Shown here: positions 1 through 11,584 of the stretch, in pieces
Numbering within the stretch: position 1 is the stretch's first letter
Layout: each line of letters opens with the position of its first letter
Translations under genes and position numbers: made by a program
Origin: an uncultured Rhizobiaceae bacterium
Lineage (GTDB): Bacteria; Pseudomonadota; Alphaproteobacteria; Rhizobiales; Rhizobiaceae
NCBI GenBank assembly: GCA_947259295.1
Contig: CAMYMG010000010.1
Location: 1 to 64,000, forward strand
DNA length: 64,000 nt
Reading direction: 5' to 3'
Notes under the pieces: model-generated
Databases searched by the model: none
What the model saw: only the letters and a program-made list of their open reading frames with translations
What the model was told of the DNA's origin: nothing

Positions 1-1
1 C

Positions 2-379
2 GGCCGTCTGCTGCGGCGGGTTCGCGATTTCGCCTCGGTCGCCGGCGTCGATCACGTCTCCCGCCAGGTTGCCGACGAGGCGCTGCAGCGCCTCGAAGTC
101 GACGCGCTTGGTCTCGACCAGCTCGACCGCCGCTACCTCAATATGATCGCCGGGAACTTCGGCGGCGGACCGGTCGGCATCGAAACCATCGCGGCCGGCC
201 TGTCGGAGCCGCGCGATGCGATCGAGGACATCATCGAGCCGTTCCTCATCCAACAAGGCTTCATCCAGCGCACGCCGCGCGGCCGGGTGCTCACCGGCAA
301 TGCCTGGAAGCATCTCGGCCTCGATGCCCCGGCCGATCTCGCACAGCAGCAGATCAGCCTGTTCCAGGAGGAGGAATAG
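2..379 (+). CDS. ruvB: Holliday junction helicase RuvB, C-terminal part (5' end outside window)
   Basis: This is the last 125 codons of RuvB, the hexameric AAA+ motor that drives branch migration of Holliday junctions with RuvA. The open frame runs in from the left edge, so the Walker motifs are not in view. The visible part starts in the sensor-2 region ([11 protein letters not shown]) and continues through the C-terminal winged-helix DNA-binding domain ([38 protein letters not shown]). RuvB is usually about 345 residues, so roughly the last third is present. The stop lies 3 nt before ybgC, which suggests co-transcription with the Tol-Pal genes. Recognition rests on the winged-helix sequence, which is very characteristic. 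Confidence 0.95.
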   Translation, partial: GRLLRRVRDFASVAGVDHVSRQVADEALQRLEVDALGLDQLDRRYLNMIAGNFGGGPVGIETIAAGLSEPRDAIEDIIEPFLIQQGFIQRTPRGRVLTGNAWKHLGLDAPADLAQQQISLFQEEE

Positions 380-382
380 GCC

Positions 383-844
383 ATGTCCGACATTCCGGAC
401 CCATTGTCGGCGGGCCTGTCTGGTGCCCTCATGCCTTTCGGGCACCGGCTGATGGCGCGCGTCTATTATGCCGACACCGACTTCTCCGGCGTCGTCTACC
501 ACGCGCGCTATCTCGAATTCTTCGAGCGCGGCCGTTCGGATTTCCTGCGTCTCGCCGGGATCCACCATGCAGAGCTTGCCGGCGGCAGCCAGGGCGAGAA
601 GGTCGTCTGGATCGTCCGCCGCATGGAGATCGACTTCATCAGGTCGGCCCGCATGGACGACATCCTGACCATCGACACGCGCACCGAGAAGATTTCCGGT
701 GCCCGCATCACGATGGCCCAGGAACTGCGTCGCGGCGACGAGGTCCTGGTCACCGCCAGGGTCGAAGCAGCCACCATCGGCGAACTTGGACGCCCCCGGC
801 GTTTCCCGAAGGAGTGGGTTGCAGCCTTCATGCCGCGCGAATAG
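383..844 (+). CDS. ybgC: Tol-Pal associated acyl-CoA thioesterase YbgC
   Basis: This 153-residue hotdog-fold thioesterase belongs to the 4HBT family, which hydrolyses acyl-CoA thioesters in the cytoplasm and is nearly always encoded beside tolQRA. The family signature is seen at about residues 27-50 (VYYADTDFSGVVYHARYL, followed by FFERGR) and contains the catalytic Asp. The start ATG is preceded by GAGGAGGAATAG, which forms both the end of ruvB and the ribosome binding site. In-frame ATGs lie further in at 431 and 452, but the first has by far the best binding site. The role in the Tol-Pal system is not settled; in E. coli YbgC interacts with acyl carrier protein and phospholipid synthesis enzymes. 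Confidence 0.93.
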   Translation: MSDIPDPLSAGLSGALMPFGHRLMARVYYADTDFSGVVYHARYLEFFERGRSDFLRLAGIHHAELAGGSQGEKVVWIVRRMEIDFIRSARMDDILTIDTRTEKISGARITMAQELRRGDEVLVTARVEAATIGELGRPRRFPKEWVAAFMPRE

Positions 845-874
845 GCCTCGGCTCCTCGCGCCACGCCACAAATC

Positions 875-918
875 CTAACTGATCATTAACCATAACGGTC
901 CATGAAGAGATCAGTTAG
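875..918. promoter_or_regulatory. Inverted repeat and TTAACCAT box upstream of tolQ
   Basis: The 239-nt gap before tolQ contains a perfect 10-bp inverted repeat, CTAACTGATC at 875-884 and GATCAGTTAG at 909-918. Between the arms, at 886-893, is TTAACCAT, the half-site motif associated with the cell-cycle regulator CtrA in Caulobacter. The same octamer occurs upstream of pal. It is an inference that these are binding sites; the repeat could also form a hairpin in a leader RNA. Confidence 0.4.
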
Positions 919-1083
919 AATTGGAGGGGTTTCCCGCGCCTTCGTTTCACCAACATTTGCCCGGAGAAGGCCACAACCGCGCATTTCTAGGGCGATTCAG
1001 GAAGTTTTGCGCTTCTGGTTCGGCTGAAACTTGCGCCAGGGGCCCAGCCAAGCGCCACGCCCGAATTTCTTTAAGGACCTCGA

Positions 1084-1794
1084 ATGGAAAATCTTCCTCT
1101 CGCCGAGCCCGGCGTTCAACTCTCCGTCTGGGCCCTGTTCGCGCAGGCCGGCTGGGTCGTCAAGCTCGTGATGATCGGGCTGCTCTGCGCATCGATCTGG
1201 ACCTGGGCGATCGTCGTCGACAAGCTGATCGCCTACGCCCGCATGCGCAGTTCGCTGAACCGCTTCGAGCAGACCTTTTGGTCGGGTCAGTCGCTCGAGG
1301 AGCTCTACAAGGCGCTTTCCGAACGCAAGACCAGCGGCATGGGCTCGATCTTCGTCGCCGCCATGCGGGAGTGGAAGAAGAGCTTCGAGAAGGGCGCCAA
1401 GAGCCCGCTCGGCCTGCAGACCCGCATTGACAAGGCGATGGACCTCGCCTTGACCCGCGAGATGGAGCGTCTCGAGGGCCGGCTCGGCTTTCTCGCCACC
1501 ATCGGTTCGGCCGCACCCTTCATCGGTTTGTTCGGTACCGTTGTCGGCATCATGACCTCGTTCCAGGCAATTGCCGGTTCCAAGTCGACCAACCTCGCGG
1601 TTGTCGCCCCGGGTATTGCCGAGGCGCTTCTTGCCACCGCGATCGGCCTGCTGGCGGCTATCCCGGCCGTCATCGCCTACAACAAGCTGTCTTCCGACGC
1701 CGGCAAGATCGGCATGCGCATGGAGGGCTTCGCCGACGAATTCTCCGCCATACTCTCGCGCCAAATCGATGAAAAAGTCGCTCCCAAGGCTTGA
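1084..1794 (+). CDS. tolQ: Tol-Pal system proton channel subunit TolQ
   Basis: TolQ (236 aa) is the inner-membrane stator of the TolQ-TolR proton channel, which energises TolA during outer-membrane constriction at division. Three membrane segments are visible at about 24-45, 137-160 and 172-198, the normal MotA/TolQ/ExbB topology with a large cytoplasmic loop between the first two. The second and third helices carry the conserved small-residue and Thr positions (GTVVGIMTSF, ALLATAIGLLAAIPAV). The start follows AAGGACCTCGA. The next gene, tolR, begins 10 nt after the stop. The upstream inverted repeat probably marks an operon promoter here. Confidence 0.96.
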   Translation: MENLPLAEPGVQLSVWALFAQAGWVVKLVMIGLLCASIWTWAIVVDKLIAYARMRSSLNRFEQTFWSGQSLEELYKALSERKTSGMGSIFVAAMREWKKSFEKGAKSPLGLQTRIDKAMDLALTREMERLEGRLGFLATIGSAAPFIGLFGTVVGIMTSFQAIAGSKSTNLAVVAPGIAEALLATAIGLLAAIPAVIAYNKLSSDAGKIGMRMEGFADEFSAILSRQIDEKVAPKA

Positions 1795-1804
1795 GGAATA
1801 AGAA

Positions 1805-2260
1805 ATGGCAATGTCGCTAGGTTCGACGGGACGGGGCGGCCGCGGTCACAGGCGGCGCGGACGCCACCATGGCCTGATCGCGGAAATCAATGTCACGCCC
1901 TTCGTGGACGTGATGCTCGTGCTGCTCATTATCTTCATGGTCGCCGCACCGCTGCTGACCGTCGGGGTGCCGATCGATCTGCCCGAAACCCAGGCCAATG
2001 CGCTGAATTCGGAAACGCAGCCGATCACCATCTCGATCAACGAGGCCGGCCAGGTCTATCTCCAGGAAACCGAGATTCCCATCGAGGAGGTCGTGGCCAA
2101 GCTGACGGCGATCGCGGCCGCAGGTTACGAGGAACGCATCTATGTGCGTGGCGACAAGACCGCCGACTACGGCACGGTCATGCAGGTCATGGCACGCATC
2201 TCGGCCGCGGGCTTCCGCAATATCGGCCTGGTGACGCTGCAGGAACAGGGCGAACAGTAG
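1805..2260 (+). CDS. tolR: Tol-Pal system protein TolR
   Basis: TolR (151 aa) is the second proton-channel subunit: a short basic cytoplasmic N-terminus, one membrane helix and a periplasmic domain. The helix at about 33-52 contains Asp35 in [13 protein letters not shown], which corresponds to the protonatable Asp23 of E. coli TolR. The periplasmic part (about 53-151) has the ExbD/TolR fold sequence, including [16 protein letters not shown]. The ribosome binding site GAGGAATAAGAA lies just upstream, and a second ATG two codons on could also be used. It sits between tolQ and tolA with very short gaps, so translational coupling is likely. Confidence 0.95.
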   Translation: MAMSLGSTGRGGRGHRRRGRHHGLIAEINVTPFVDVMLVLLIIFMVAAPLLTVGVPIDLPETQANALNSETQPITISINEAGQVYLQETEIPIEEVVAKLTAIAAAGYEERIYVRGDKTADYGTVMQVMARISAAGFRNIGLVTLQEQGEQ

Positions 2261-2263
2261 GGA

Positions 2264-3325
2264 ATGAAGACCGGCCTGACGACATCGGTATTGCTGCACG
2301 CGACGCTGCTGAGCCTCGGGCTGTTCTCCCTGTCGGCGCCGAGCGCCTTCGAAGTGGCCGATGTCGAGTCGCTGCCGGTCGATATCATCCCCGTCGAGTC
2401 GATCACCCAGATCCAGCAGGGCGACAAGAAGTCGACCGTCAACGAAAAGCCCGCGCCGCTGCCCACGGAGCGCCCAGACATCGTGCCCGACGCCGACAAG
2501 GTTGGCGAGGCCATGGTCGACGCCGAGACGAAGCCGACGCCCGAGCCGACGCCGAAGCCGGTCGAGGCCGCTGCGGTGCCTGCGCCTTCACCAAAGCCTG
2601 AACCGAAGCCGGCCGAGGAACCCGAGCCTGAACCGGTCAAGCAGCAGGAACCCGAGCCGGCCGCCGTGCCGGCGACCGAAGTGACGCCTGAGCCGCAGCC
2701 GAAGCAGGAGGTCAAGCCCGACCCGGTGACCGAGGCGATCGCTGCCGCCGATACCGGCGCCGAGTCGATCGATCTGCCGACCGAGGCTCCGGCCCCGCAG
2801 GCCAAGCCGCAGCCGCCGAAGGCGCAGACCGCCAAGACGCCCGACCGCAAGGATGCCGAAAAGCCGGTCAAGCAGGCCGCGTCCAAGCCGAAGTCGGAAG
2901 AAAAGGAATTCGACGCCGACGAGGTCGCGGCCCTCCTGAACAAGCAGAAGCCCTCCGGCGGCGGCGCCAAGCGTTCGACCGAGACGGCGTCGCTGGGTGG
3001 CGACAAGACGACTGGCGGCTCGAAGCTTTCGCAAAGCGAGATGGACGCCTTGCGCGGCCAGGTGCAGCGATGCTGGAACATTCCCGCCGGTGCCGCCGAT
3101 GGCGGGAACCTTCGCGTCTCCGTCAAGTTCAAGCTCGACCGCAACGGCGCGCTGGACGGCAGTCCGGAAGTTATCCGCGGCGGTGGCGGTGCCGGTGTCG
3201 AGCGCGCTGCGGCGGAAGCGGCGCGCCGGGCCGTGGCGCGCTGCGCTCCCTACAATCTCCCCGCCGACAAATACGACGCCTGGGCGGACGTCATCGTCAA
3301 TTTCGATCCGAGCGAGATGTTCTAG
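2264..3325 (+). CDS. tolA: Cell envelope integrity protein TolA
   Basis: TolA (353 aa) links the TolQR motor in the inner membrane to TolB and Pal at the outer membrane. One N-terminal membrane anchor is seen at about residues 5-24. A long low-complexity stretch rich in Pro, Glu, Lys and Ala follows (about 75-220), in place of the Ala/Lys helix of enterobacterial TolA. The C-terminal globular domain occupies about 250-353 (LRGQVQRCWNIPAG, LRVSVKFKLDRNG). The Pro-Glu-Lys spacer is typical of rhizobial TolA. The gene starts 3 nt after tolR stops. The repetitive spacer explains the skewed codon pattern around 2500-2900. Confidence 0.93.
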   Translation: MKTGLTTSVLLHATLLSLGLFSLSAPSAFEVADVESLPVDIIPVESITQIQQGDKKSTVNEKPAPLPTERPDIVPDADKVGEAMVDAETKPTPEPTPKPVEAAAVPAPSPKPEPKPAEEPEPEPVKQQEPEPAAVPATEVTPEPQPKQEVKPDPVTEAIAAADTGAESIDLPTEAPAPQAKPQPPKAQTAKTPDRKDAEKPVKQAASKPKSEEKEFDADEVAALLNKQKPSGGGAKRSTETASLGGDKTTGGSKLSQSEMDALRGQVQRCWNIPAGAADGGNLRVSVKFKLDRNGALDGSPEVIRGGGGAGVERAAAEAARRAVARCAPYNLPADKYDAWADVIVNFDPSEMF

Positions 3326-3361
3326 TCAGCGTCCGCCGATCAATACCCGAGAGGTTCTTGC

Positions 3362-4678
3362 ATGAAGATTCTGTTCCGAACGATTCTGTTGGCCAGTGCG
3401 CTCGCCACAGGGATGAGCGCCATGGCGACGTTGCCGGCGCGCGCGCTGGTCGAGATCGACGTCAACAAGGGCAATGTCGAACCGCTGCCTGTCGCCGTCA
3501 CCGATTTCCTGTCGAGCGACGGCCTGGGTTCGGAGATCACCAGCATCATCTCGGCCGACCTCAAGCGGTCCGGCCTGTTCGCGCCGATCGACAAGGGCGC
3601 CTTCATCGAGAAGATAACCAACCCCGACGCCGCACCCCGCTTCGAGGACTGGAAGGTCATCAACGCCCAGGCGCTGGTCACCGGCCGCGTCACCCAGGAG
3701 GCCGACGGCCGGCTGCGCGCAGAATTTCGGCTATGGGACACTTTTGCGGGCGAGCAGCTCGTCGGCGAGCAGTTTTTTGCCAACAAGGCCAATTCCCGAC
3801 GTGTCGCCCACATCATCGCCGATTCGATCTACGAGCGGTTGACCGGCGAGAAGGGCTACTTCGATACCCGCGTCGTCTTCATCGACGAATCCGGCCCCAA
3901 GAACCAGCGCAAGAAACGTCTCGCCATCATGGATCAGGACGGTGCCTCCGTGCGCTACCTGTCGGATGGCAGTTCGCTCGCGCTGACGCCCCGGTTTTCG
4001 CCGAGCCGGCAGGAAATCACCTACATGTCCTACGAGAGCGGGCAGCCGAGGGTCTATCTGCTGCAGATCGAGACCGGACAGCGCGAACTGGTCGGCAATT
4101 TCCCCGGCATGACCTTTGCGCCACGCTTCTCGCCCGACGGCCAGAAGGTGATCATGAGCCTGCTGCGCGACGACGGCAATTCGAACGTCTTCGCCATGGA
4201 CCTGAGAAGCCGCACCACCACCCGCCTCACCAACTCGAATTCCATCGACACCTCGCCCTCCTATTCCCCGGACGGCAGCCAGGTGGTGTTCACCTCCGAC
4301 CGCGGCGGCCAGCCGCAGATCTACGTGATGGGCGCCGACGGCTCCAACCAGACACGGATTTCCTTCGGCGGCGGCTCCTATTCGACGCCCGTCTGGTCGC
4401 CGCGCGGCGACCTCATCGCCTTTACCAAGCAGTCGGGCGGCGAGTTCCAGATCGGCGTGATGAAGACGGACGGCTCTGGCGAGCGCATCCTGACCAGCGG
4501 CTTCCAGCAGGAGGGACCGACCTGGGCACCGAACGGTCGCGTCATCATGTTCTTCCGCGAGGCTGCCGGATCCGGCGGACCCCGGCTCTATTCGATCGAC
4601 CTTACCGGCCGCAACGAACAGGCGATTCCGACCGCCAATTTCGCGTCCGACCCCGCTTGGTCGCCACTTTTGGAGTAG
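3362..4678 (+). CDS. tolB: Tol-Pal system periplasmic beta-propeller TolB
   Basis: TolB (438 aa) is a periplasmic protein that binds Pal, releasing it from peptidoglycan, and interacts with TolA. A Sec signal peptide ends at about residue 29 (LPARA). The N-terminal alpha/beta domain covers about 30-165. The C-terminal six-bladed propeller is built from PD40 repeats, recognisable as repeated [32 protein letters not shown] and [11 protein letters not shown] units between about 200 and 430. Length matches the family. The start follows AGAGGTTCTTGC, 36 nt after tolA. Confidence 0.96.
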   Translation: MKILFRTILLASALATGMSAMATLPARALVEIDVNKGNVEPLPVAVTDFLSSDGLGSEITSIISADLKRSGLFAPIDKGAFIEKITNPDAAPRFEDWKVINAQALVTGRVTQEADGRLRAEFRLWDTFAGEQLVGEQFFANKANSRRVAHIIADSIYERLTGEKGYFDTRVVFIDESGPKNQRKKRLAIMDQDGASVRYLSDGSSLALTPRFSPSRQEITYMSYESGQPRVYLLQIETGQRELVGNFPGMTFAPRFSPDGQKVIMSLLRDDGNSNVFAMDLRSRTTTRLTNSNSIDTSPSYSPDGSQVVFTSDRGGQPQIYVMGADGSNQTRISFGGGSYSTPVWSPRGDLIAFTKQSGGEFQIGVMKTDGSGERILTSGFQQEGPTWAPNGRVIMFFREAAGSGGPRLYSIDLTGRNEQAIPTANFASDPAWSPLLE

Positions 4679-4802
4679 AAATCGGGGCAGGCGGCCCAGA
4701 GTTCATTCCCGCGCCGCCTTTCTGCCCTATTTCCGCCAATACCCCGCAAGCATTGTAAAACCAGCGTCGACCAGGTCGCGGACGGGCGATGAAGACGAAG
4801 TT

Positions 4803-4810
4803 TTAACCAT
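4803..4810 (+). promoter_or_regulatory. TTAACCAT octamer upstream of pal
   Basis: TTAACCAT occurs 79 nt before the chosen pal start, in the 210-nt tolB-pal gap. The same octamer is upstream of tolQ and again at 60438. It matches the CtrA half-site described in Caulobacter. Whether CtrA binds here is inference. Confidence 0.3.
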
Positions 4811-4888
4811 GTTTGTTGAATGCCGGTTAACCCAAACGTGGTTACTGGTGGATCAACGAAATTACTCGAATGCGAAGGAGAGGTCCGC

Positions 4889-5389
4889 ATGCGCGGCATC
4901 GCAGCACTCACACGGAATCCAATGATGATCGCGTTGGTCATGGCCCTCGCCATCGCGGGTTGCGCCAACAAGAAGACGCCCAACAGCGCGGCTGACCTCG
5001 GCCTGGGAGGTGCCTCCACGCCGGGCTCCACGCAGGACTTCACCGTCAATGTCGGTGACCGGATCTTCTTTGACACCGACAGCTCGGTGATCCGTGCCGA
5101 CGCGCAAGGGATCCTGGCCCGCCAGGCACAGTGGCTGAACAAGTACTCCCAGTACCAGATCGTCATCGAGGGTCATGCCGACGAGCGCGGCACCCGCGAG
5201 TACAACCTGGCGCTCGGCGCCCGCCGTGCCGCCGCCACCCGCGACTACCTCGTCGCCCGCGGCGTCTCGGCCAATCGTCTGAAGACCATCTCCTACGGCA
5301 AGGAACGTCCGGTCGCGGTCTGCGACGACATCTCCTGCTGGTCGCAGAACCGTCGTGCGGTGACCGCGCTGAACGGCGCTGGAAGCTGA
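4889..5389 (+). CDS. pal: Peptidoglycan-associated lipoprotein Pal
   Basis: Pal (166 aa) is the outer-membrane lipoprotein that anchors the envelope to peptidoglycan and is recycled to the septum by TolB and TolA. The chosen ATG has the ribosome binding site GAAGGAGAGG and gives a lipoprotein signal with lipobox AIAGC and lipidated Cys25; a longer frame from 4820 would bury this signal. The OmpA-like domain covers about 57-160, with the peptidoglycan-binding motif GHADERG at 95-101 and NLALGARRA at 106-114. A strong terminator follows, so pal may be the end of the tolQRAB-pal unit. Confidence 0.95.
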   Translation: MRGIAALTRNPMMIALVMALAIAGCANKKTPNSAADLGLGGASTPGSTQDFTVNVGDRIFFDTDSSVIRADAQGILARQAQWLNKYSQYQIVIEGHADERGTREYNLALGARRAAATRDYLVARGVSANRLKTISYGKERPVAVCDDISCWSQNRRAVTALNGAGS

Positions 5390-5414
5390 GGCCAGACTGC
5401 CACTTTCCATGCGA

Positions 5415-5440
5415 AAAGGCGGCCTTTTGGCCGCCTTTCT
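5415..5440 (+). terminator. Intrinsic terminator after pal
   Basis: A 10-bp stem, AAAGGCGGCC (5415-5424) pairing with GGCCGCCTTT (5429-5438), encloses a TTTT loop and runs into a short T-rich tail. It lies 25 nt after the pal stop. Confidence 0.8.
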
Positions 5441-5545
5441 GCTGAAAGGGGGCCTGAAAACAAAATTTGGCCGAAGTCTCGCAGCCTGATAAAAGGGAAA
5501 AAGCGCCCTAGCGCCCTCAAGCGACCCCTCCGACGTGAGTAGCCC

Positions 5546-6595
5546 ATGCATATTCGACCCATCCTGAGCGCCGCGCTCGCCGTTCTGCTGCTTTCCGCAT
5601 CGTCGGCAGCGGCAGTCGACCGCGTCAACGCCGGCAACCACTTCCTGCCGAAGATCGGCCTGCCCAAGCTGTTCGGCGGCTCCGAAACGACGCCGCCTGT
5701 CCAGCTGGTCCAGGCGGGCGACCCCCGCGTCACCGCCCTTGAAGAGCAGATCCGCGCCCTGGCCGGCACCGTCGAGGAGCTGAACTTCCAGATCCTGCAG
5801 ATGCAGGAGCAGATGCGCAAAATGCAGGAAGACAACGAGTTCCGCTTCCAGGAACTCGAGCAGAAGAAGACCGACGCCGGCATCCCCGGCGACGACCGCA
5901 CGGCGAACGCAGCGCCGGCAACGACGCCGACCCGGCCGACCGGCGAAGCCGCGCCAGGGGCTGCGGCCTCCGTCGAGGAAATCATCATCGCGGAAGACAC
6001 GCCGGGTTCTGAAGCGCCGACGACAACCGGCGAGCCGCCAAAGACCTTCGGGACCATCATTGTCGACCAAAATGGCGATGTCGTCGGCGGCAGCGTCGGC
6101 GATCAGACGGCCGAAGCGCCAGCGGGCCAGATGGCGCCGCTCCCGCCTGTCGCCGAGAGCAGCCCTGCTGACAAGACCGACCAGACCGTCGTGGCATCCT
6201 TGCCGGCGACGGATGACCCCGACGAGCTATACCGCAATTCGTATGAGTTCATCCTGTCGGGCGACTACGGCACCGCAGAGGCCGGCTTCCGCAACCACAT
6301 CAGCCTTTTCCCGGATGACCCGCGGGCAGCCGATGCCCGCTACTGGCTGGGCGAGTCGCTGCTCGGACAGAAGAAATACCGCGACGCGGCCGAGACCTTC
6401 CTGGCGGCCAACAAGGAGTTTCCGTCGTCCAAGAAGGCGCCTGAAATGCTGTTGAAGCTCGGCGTATCGCTCGCCGGCCTGGATCAGCATGACGTCGCCT
6501 GCGCGACCTTCTCGGAAATCGGCAAGCGCTATCCCAACATCAGCGCCCCGCTCAAGGACCGGGTCAAGCAGGAACAGGCCCTCGCCGCGTGCTGA
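5546..6595 (+). CDS. cpoB: Cell division coordinator CpoB (YbgF)
   Basis: CpoB (349 aa) is a periplasmic TPR protein that couples Tol-Pal constriction to septal peptidoglycan synthesis. A signal peptide ends at about residue 23 (SSAAA). Residues about 60-115 form the trimerising coiled coil (VTALEEQIRALAGTVEEL, QMQEQMRKMQ). A disordered Pro/Ala/Thr-rich linker spans about 115-220. The C-terminal TPR region (about 225-345) contains YRNSYEFILSGDYGTAEAGF and ARYWLGESLL. The linker is longer than in E. coli, as is common in rhizobia. The ribosome binding site is weak, and the 3' end overlaps the tilS start by 7 nt. Confidence 0.93.
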   Translation: MHIRPILSAALAVLLLSASSAAAVDRVNAGNHFLPKIGLPKLFGGSETTPPVQLVQAGDPRVTALEEQIRALAGTVEELNFQILQMQEQMRKMQEDNEFRFQELEQKKTDAGIPGDDRTANAAPATTPTRPTGEAAPGAAASVEEIIIAEDTPGSEAPTTTGEPPKTFGTIIVDQNGDVVGGSVGDQTAEAPAGQMAPLPPVAESSPADKTDQTVVASLPATDDPDELYRNSYEFILSGDYGTAEAGFRNHISLFPDDPRAADARYWLGESLLGQKKYRDAAETFLAANKEFPSSKKAPEMLLKLGVSLAGLDQHDVACATFSEIGKRYPNISAPLKDRVKQEQALAAC

Positions 6596-7881
6596 CACGT
6601 CCGGCCGGTCTTGATCCAGTCCGGCTGTTTTCCCGCTTCGACCTTGCTGCCCGGCCCAGCGCGATAGCCGCGGTCTCCGGCGGCAGCGATTCCACCGCCC
6701 TCCTCCTGCTACTCGATGACTATCTCCGACGATTTGCGCCGGGCACACGCCTCCTCGCCGTCACCGTCGACCATGCTCTGCGACCGGCCTCCGCCGGCGA
6801 AGCGGCCGCAGTCTCCGCGCTCTGCGCCAAACTGAACATCGAACACTCGATCCGGACCTGGACCGGCGACAAGCCTCAAACCGGCCTGCCCGAGGCGGCC
6901 CGCGAGGCACGGCATGAATTGCTGGCGCAGGCCGCCCGCGACGCCGGGACGGATCTCGTCTTCACCGGTCACACCATCGACGACCAGGCCGAGACCGTGC
7001 TGATGCGCCAGGCTCGCAAATCCGGACGCGGGCTGGCCGGGATCGCGCCGACGACGCTGTTCGACGGCGGCACCTGGATTGTCCGGCCGCTCCTTGCGGA
7101 ACGACGCACCGATCTCCGCGAGTACCTGCGCCGGCGGGATACCGGCTGGATCGACGACCCGACCAATCTCGACGATCGTTTCGAGCGTCCGCGCATCCGC
7201 AAGACGCTTCGGGCCGGCGAAGGGCATGCGGCCGCCCTTGCAACCTCCCGGCACGCCACCAATCAGCGCATTGCACTCGGCGAGGCCGCCACGCGTTTCA
7301 TTCGCGATCACGCCACGCGCCCGTCGCCAGGCCTGCTGCGGCTCGACCGCGACGCCTTCGCCCGCACCGAACCCGATGTCGCCGTCTATGCATTGCGCAT
7401 TCTGCTCGCCGCGGCCGGCGGTGCCTCGCATCTGCCGGACGAAGAGCGGACGACGGCGCTTCATGGGGAGCTCTTAGCGTCCGGTCCGGTTCGAGCCGTC
7501 CTGTCGCGGACGCTGATCGACGCCCGCACCGGCAGCATCTTCCTGCTCCGCGAGGCGCGGGATTTGCCCAGGCCCGCTGCCGCCGAGCCCGGCGCCCTCT
7601 GGGATGGCCGCTACCGCGTGCCGGCCGGGTATTCCCGATCGATCCGTTCCATCGGCGAAAGAGACGCGGCGGCAAGCTCCGCAGACCCGCCTATTCCCGG
7701 CAGTCTGGTCCGCGCTGCGCTGTCGCGAGAGCCCGACGGCAACCTCGTTCCGATCGTTGCCCCCTGGAACCGCTACCTGCCCTCATTCGACCTTGCGCCT
7801 GCCCGCGCGGTCGCCGCACTTCTTGGCGCCGCGGAAATTCCGCTGCCGCCATTCCCCGAACACATTGCGGCTAAACCTTAA
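6589..7881 (+). CDS. tilS: tRNA(Ile)-lysidine synthetase TilS
   Basis: TilS (430 aa) converts C34 of the CAU-anticodon tRNA(Ile) to lysidine with ATP and lysine, so that the tRNA reads AUA. The PP-loop motif SGGSDS is at residues 30-35. The N-type ATP pyrophosphatase core continues with HTIDDQAETVLMR and GWIDDPTNLDDRFERPRIRK, which are hallmark tRNA-recognition segments. The gene starts with GTG inside the last codons of cpoB, which suggests translational coupling. The C-terminal region is less conserved. Position between cpoB and ftsH is standard for the order. Confidence 0.95.
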   Translation: MLTRPAGLDPVRLFSRFDLAARPSAIAAVSGGSDSTALLLLLDDYLRRFAPGTRLLAVTVDHALRPASAGEAAAVSALCAKLNIEHSIRTWTGDKPQTGLPEAAREARHELLAQAARDAGTDLVFTGHTIDDQAETVLMRQARKSGRGLAGIAPTTLFDGGTWIVRPLLAERRTDLREYLRRRDTGWIDDPTNLDDRFERPRIRKTLRAGEGHAAALATSRHATNQRIALGEAATRFIRDHATRPSPGLLRLDRDAFARTEPDVAVYALRILLAAAGGASHLPDEERTTALHGELLASGPVRAVLSRTLIDARTGSIFLLREARDLPRPAAAEPGALWDGRYRVPAGYSRSIRSIGERDAAASSADPPIPGSLVRAALSREPDGNLVPIVAPWNRYLPSFDLAPARAVAALLGAAEIPLPPFPEHIAAKP

Positions 7882-7985
7882 CCGAGACAGGCTGTCGCGC
7901 TTGGCAAGGCAAGGCGGCCTCCCTATGTTAGAGCTCCTACTAGAACCTTTGAAGCGCGTCCTATTTGACGCCAACGGGACAAACG

Positions 7986-9920
<1,935 letters not shown>

Positions 9921-9942
9921 GAATTCTTCCAGTCACCGAATG

Positions 9943-9978
9943 AAACGCCGCCGACGTCTGAACGTCGGCGGCGTTTTT
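9943..9978 (+). terminator. Intrinsic terminator after ftsH
   Basis: A 14-bp perfect stem (9944-9957 with 9962-9975) closes a CTGA tetraloop and is followed by a T5 run at 9974-9978. It lies just downstream of ftsH and separates it from glmM. Confidence 0.9.
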
Positions 9979-10151
9979 CGTTCGGCTGGCGGTACACGGC
10001 CTCCAATCCCTCGAAATCGACATCCGATCGACAATGATTTTGAAGGATTCGTAACATAGACTCACCAAATGTGATGCGTGGAGCGCCCTGTTCTGTGGCA
10101 GAAATCCGCGCCAAGCGCACGAAACGTGCTGTATCGGGGGCAAGTCGAAGC

Positions 10152-11504
10152 ATGTCGGGCAAATATTTCGGTACGGATGGAATCCGGGGCAAGGCCAACA
10201 AGTTTCCGATGACGGCGGAAATCGCCATGAAGGTCGGCATGGCCGCCGGCCTGTCGTTCCAGCGCGGCAACCACCGCCATCGCGTGGTTCTGGGCAAGGA
10301 CACGCGGCTTTCCGGCTACATGATAGAGAACGCCATGGTCGCGGGCCTGACGGCGGCCGGCATGGACGTCTTCCTGCTCGGGCCCATTCCGACCCCGGCG
10401 GTCGCCATGCTGGCGCGTTCGCTGCGCGCCGACATCGGCGTCATGATCTCGGCCTCGCACAATCCCTATTACGACAATGGCATCAAGCTTTTCGGCCCTG
10501 ACGGCTACAAGCTGTCGGACGAAATCGAGGGCCGCATCGAGTCCATGCTCGACGAAGACATCGAAATGGCGCTCGCCGATTCAGACGGGCTCGGCCGCGC
10601 CAAGCGCGTCGACGGCGTTCACGACCGCTATATCGAATTCGCCAAGCGCACCCTGCCGCGCGCCATGTCGCTTTCCGGGCTGAGGATCGTCGTCGATTGC
10701 GCCAACGGCGCCGGCTACAAGGTGGCTCCCGAAGCGCTCTGGGAACTCGGCGCCGAGGTGATCGCCATCAATGTCGAGCCCAACGGCTTCAACATCAATC
10801 AGGAATGCGGCTCGACCCATCCCGCCGGCCTGTCGAAGAAGGTGCATGAAGTACGCGCCGACATCGGCATTGCCCTCGATGGCGACGCCGACCGCGTCGT
10901 CATCGTCGACGAGAACGGCGATGTCGTCGACGGCGACCAGATCATGGCGCTGATCGCAGAATCCTGGCATCAGTCGGGCAGGCTTGCCGGCGGCGGCGTC
11001 GTTGCGACCGTGATGTCCAATCTAGGGCTCGAGCGCTTCCTGGGCGGCATCGGGCTCGAACTGCACCGCACCAAGGTTGGCGACCGCTACGTCGTCGAGC
11101 ACATGCGTGCGCATGGCCTGAATGTCGGCGGCGAGCAGTCCGGCCACATCGTGCTGTCGGATTTCTCCACGACCGGTGACGGCCTCGTCTCGGCCTTGCA
11201 GGTACTCGCCTGTATCAAGCGGCAGAACAAGCCTGTCAGCGAACTGACCCGGAAATTCGAGGCCGTGCCGCAGCTCCTGAAGAACGTCCGCTTCTCGGGC
11301 GGCAAGCCGCTCGAGGAAGCCCCGGTCAAGGCCGCCATCGAGGATGCCCGCGACCGCCTCGGCGACACCGGCCGACTGGTCATCCGCGCCTCGGGCACGG
11401 AACCCCTCATCCGCGTCATGGCCGAGGGCGACGACCAGAAGCTCGTCGAATCCGTGGTCAACGACATCGTCGGCGTCATTTCGGAGACGCGAAGCGCCGC
11501 CTGA
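10152..11504 (+). CDS. glmM: Phosphoglucosamine mutase GlmM
   Basis: GlmM (450 aa) interconverts glucosamine-6-phosphate and glucosamine-1-phosphate on the path to UDP-GlcNAc for peptidoglycan and LPS. The start [13 protein letters not shown] is the family's typical N-terminus; an upstream in-frame ATG at 10071 would add 27 poorly conserved residues. The active-site phosphoserine is Ser102 in ISASHNP, the same number as in E. coli. The metal-binding loop DGDADR and the sugar-binding GEQSGH are present, as is the C-terminal phosphate-binding RASGTEP. ftsH-glmM linkage is conserved in Rhizobiales. Confidence 0.96.
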   Translation: MSGKYFGTDGIRGKANKFPMTAEIAMKVGMAAGLSFQRGNHRHRVVLGKDTRLSGYMIENAMVAGLTAAGMDVFLLGPIPTPAVAMLARSLRADIGVMISASHNPYYDNGIKLFGPDGYKLSDEIEGRIESMLDEDIEMALADSDGLGRAKRVDGVHDRYIEFAKRTLPRAMSLSGLRIVVDCANGAGYKVAPEALWELGAEVIAINVEPNGFNINQECGSTHPAGLSKKVHEVRADIGIALDGDADRVVIVDENGDVVDGDQIMALIAESWHQSGRLAGGGVVATVMSNLGLERFLGGIGLELHRTKVGDRYVVEHMRAHGLNVGGEQSGHIVLSDFSTTGDGLVSALQVLACIKRQNKPVSELTRKFEAVPQLLKNVRFSGGKPLEEAPVKAAIEDARDRLGDTGRLVIRASGTEPLIRVMAEGDDQKLVESVVNDIVGVISETRSAA

Positions 11505-11584
11505 CCGCCGCGCGACATCGCGTCCGTCCTTTTCAGGCCGGGGTTCACGACCTACATAGGCAGTGACCCGCCGAGGAGAACTCT

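Noticed and set aside
2500-2900. Repetitive GAGCCG/AAGCCG pattern in tolA
   Set aside because: It encodes the Pro-Glu-Lys spacer of TolA and is explained by the protein, not by a DNA repeat element.
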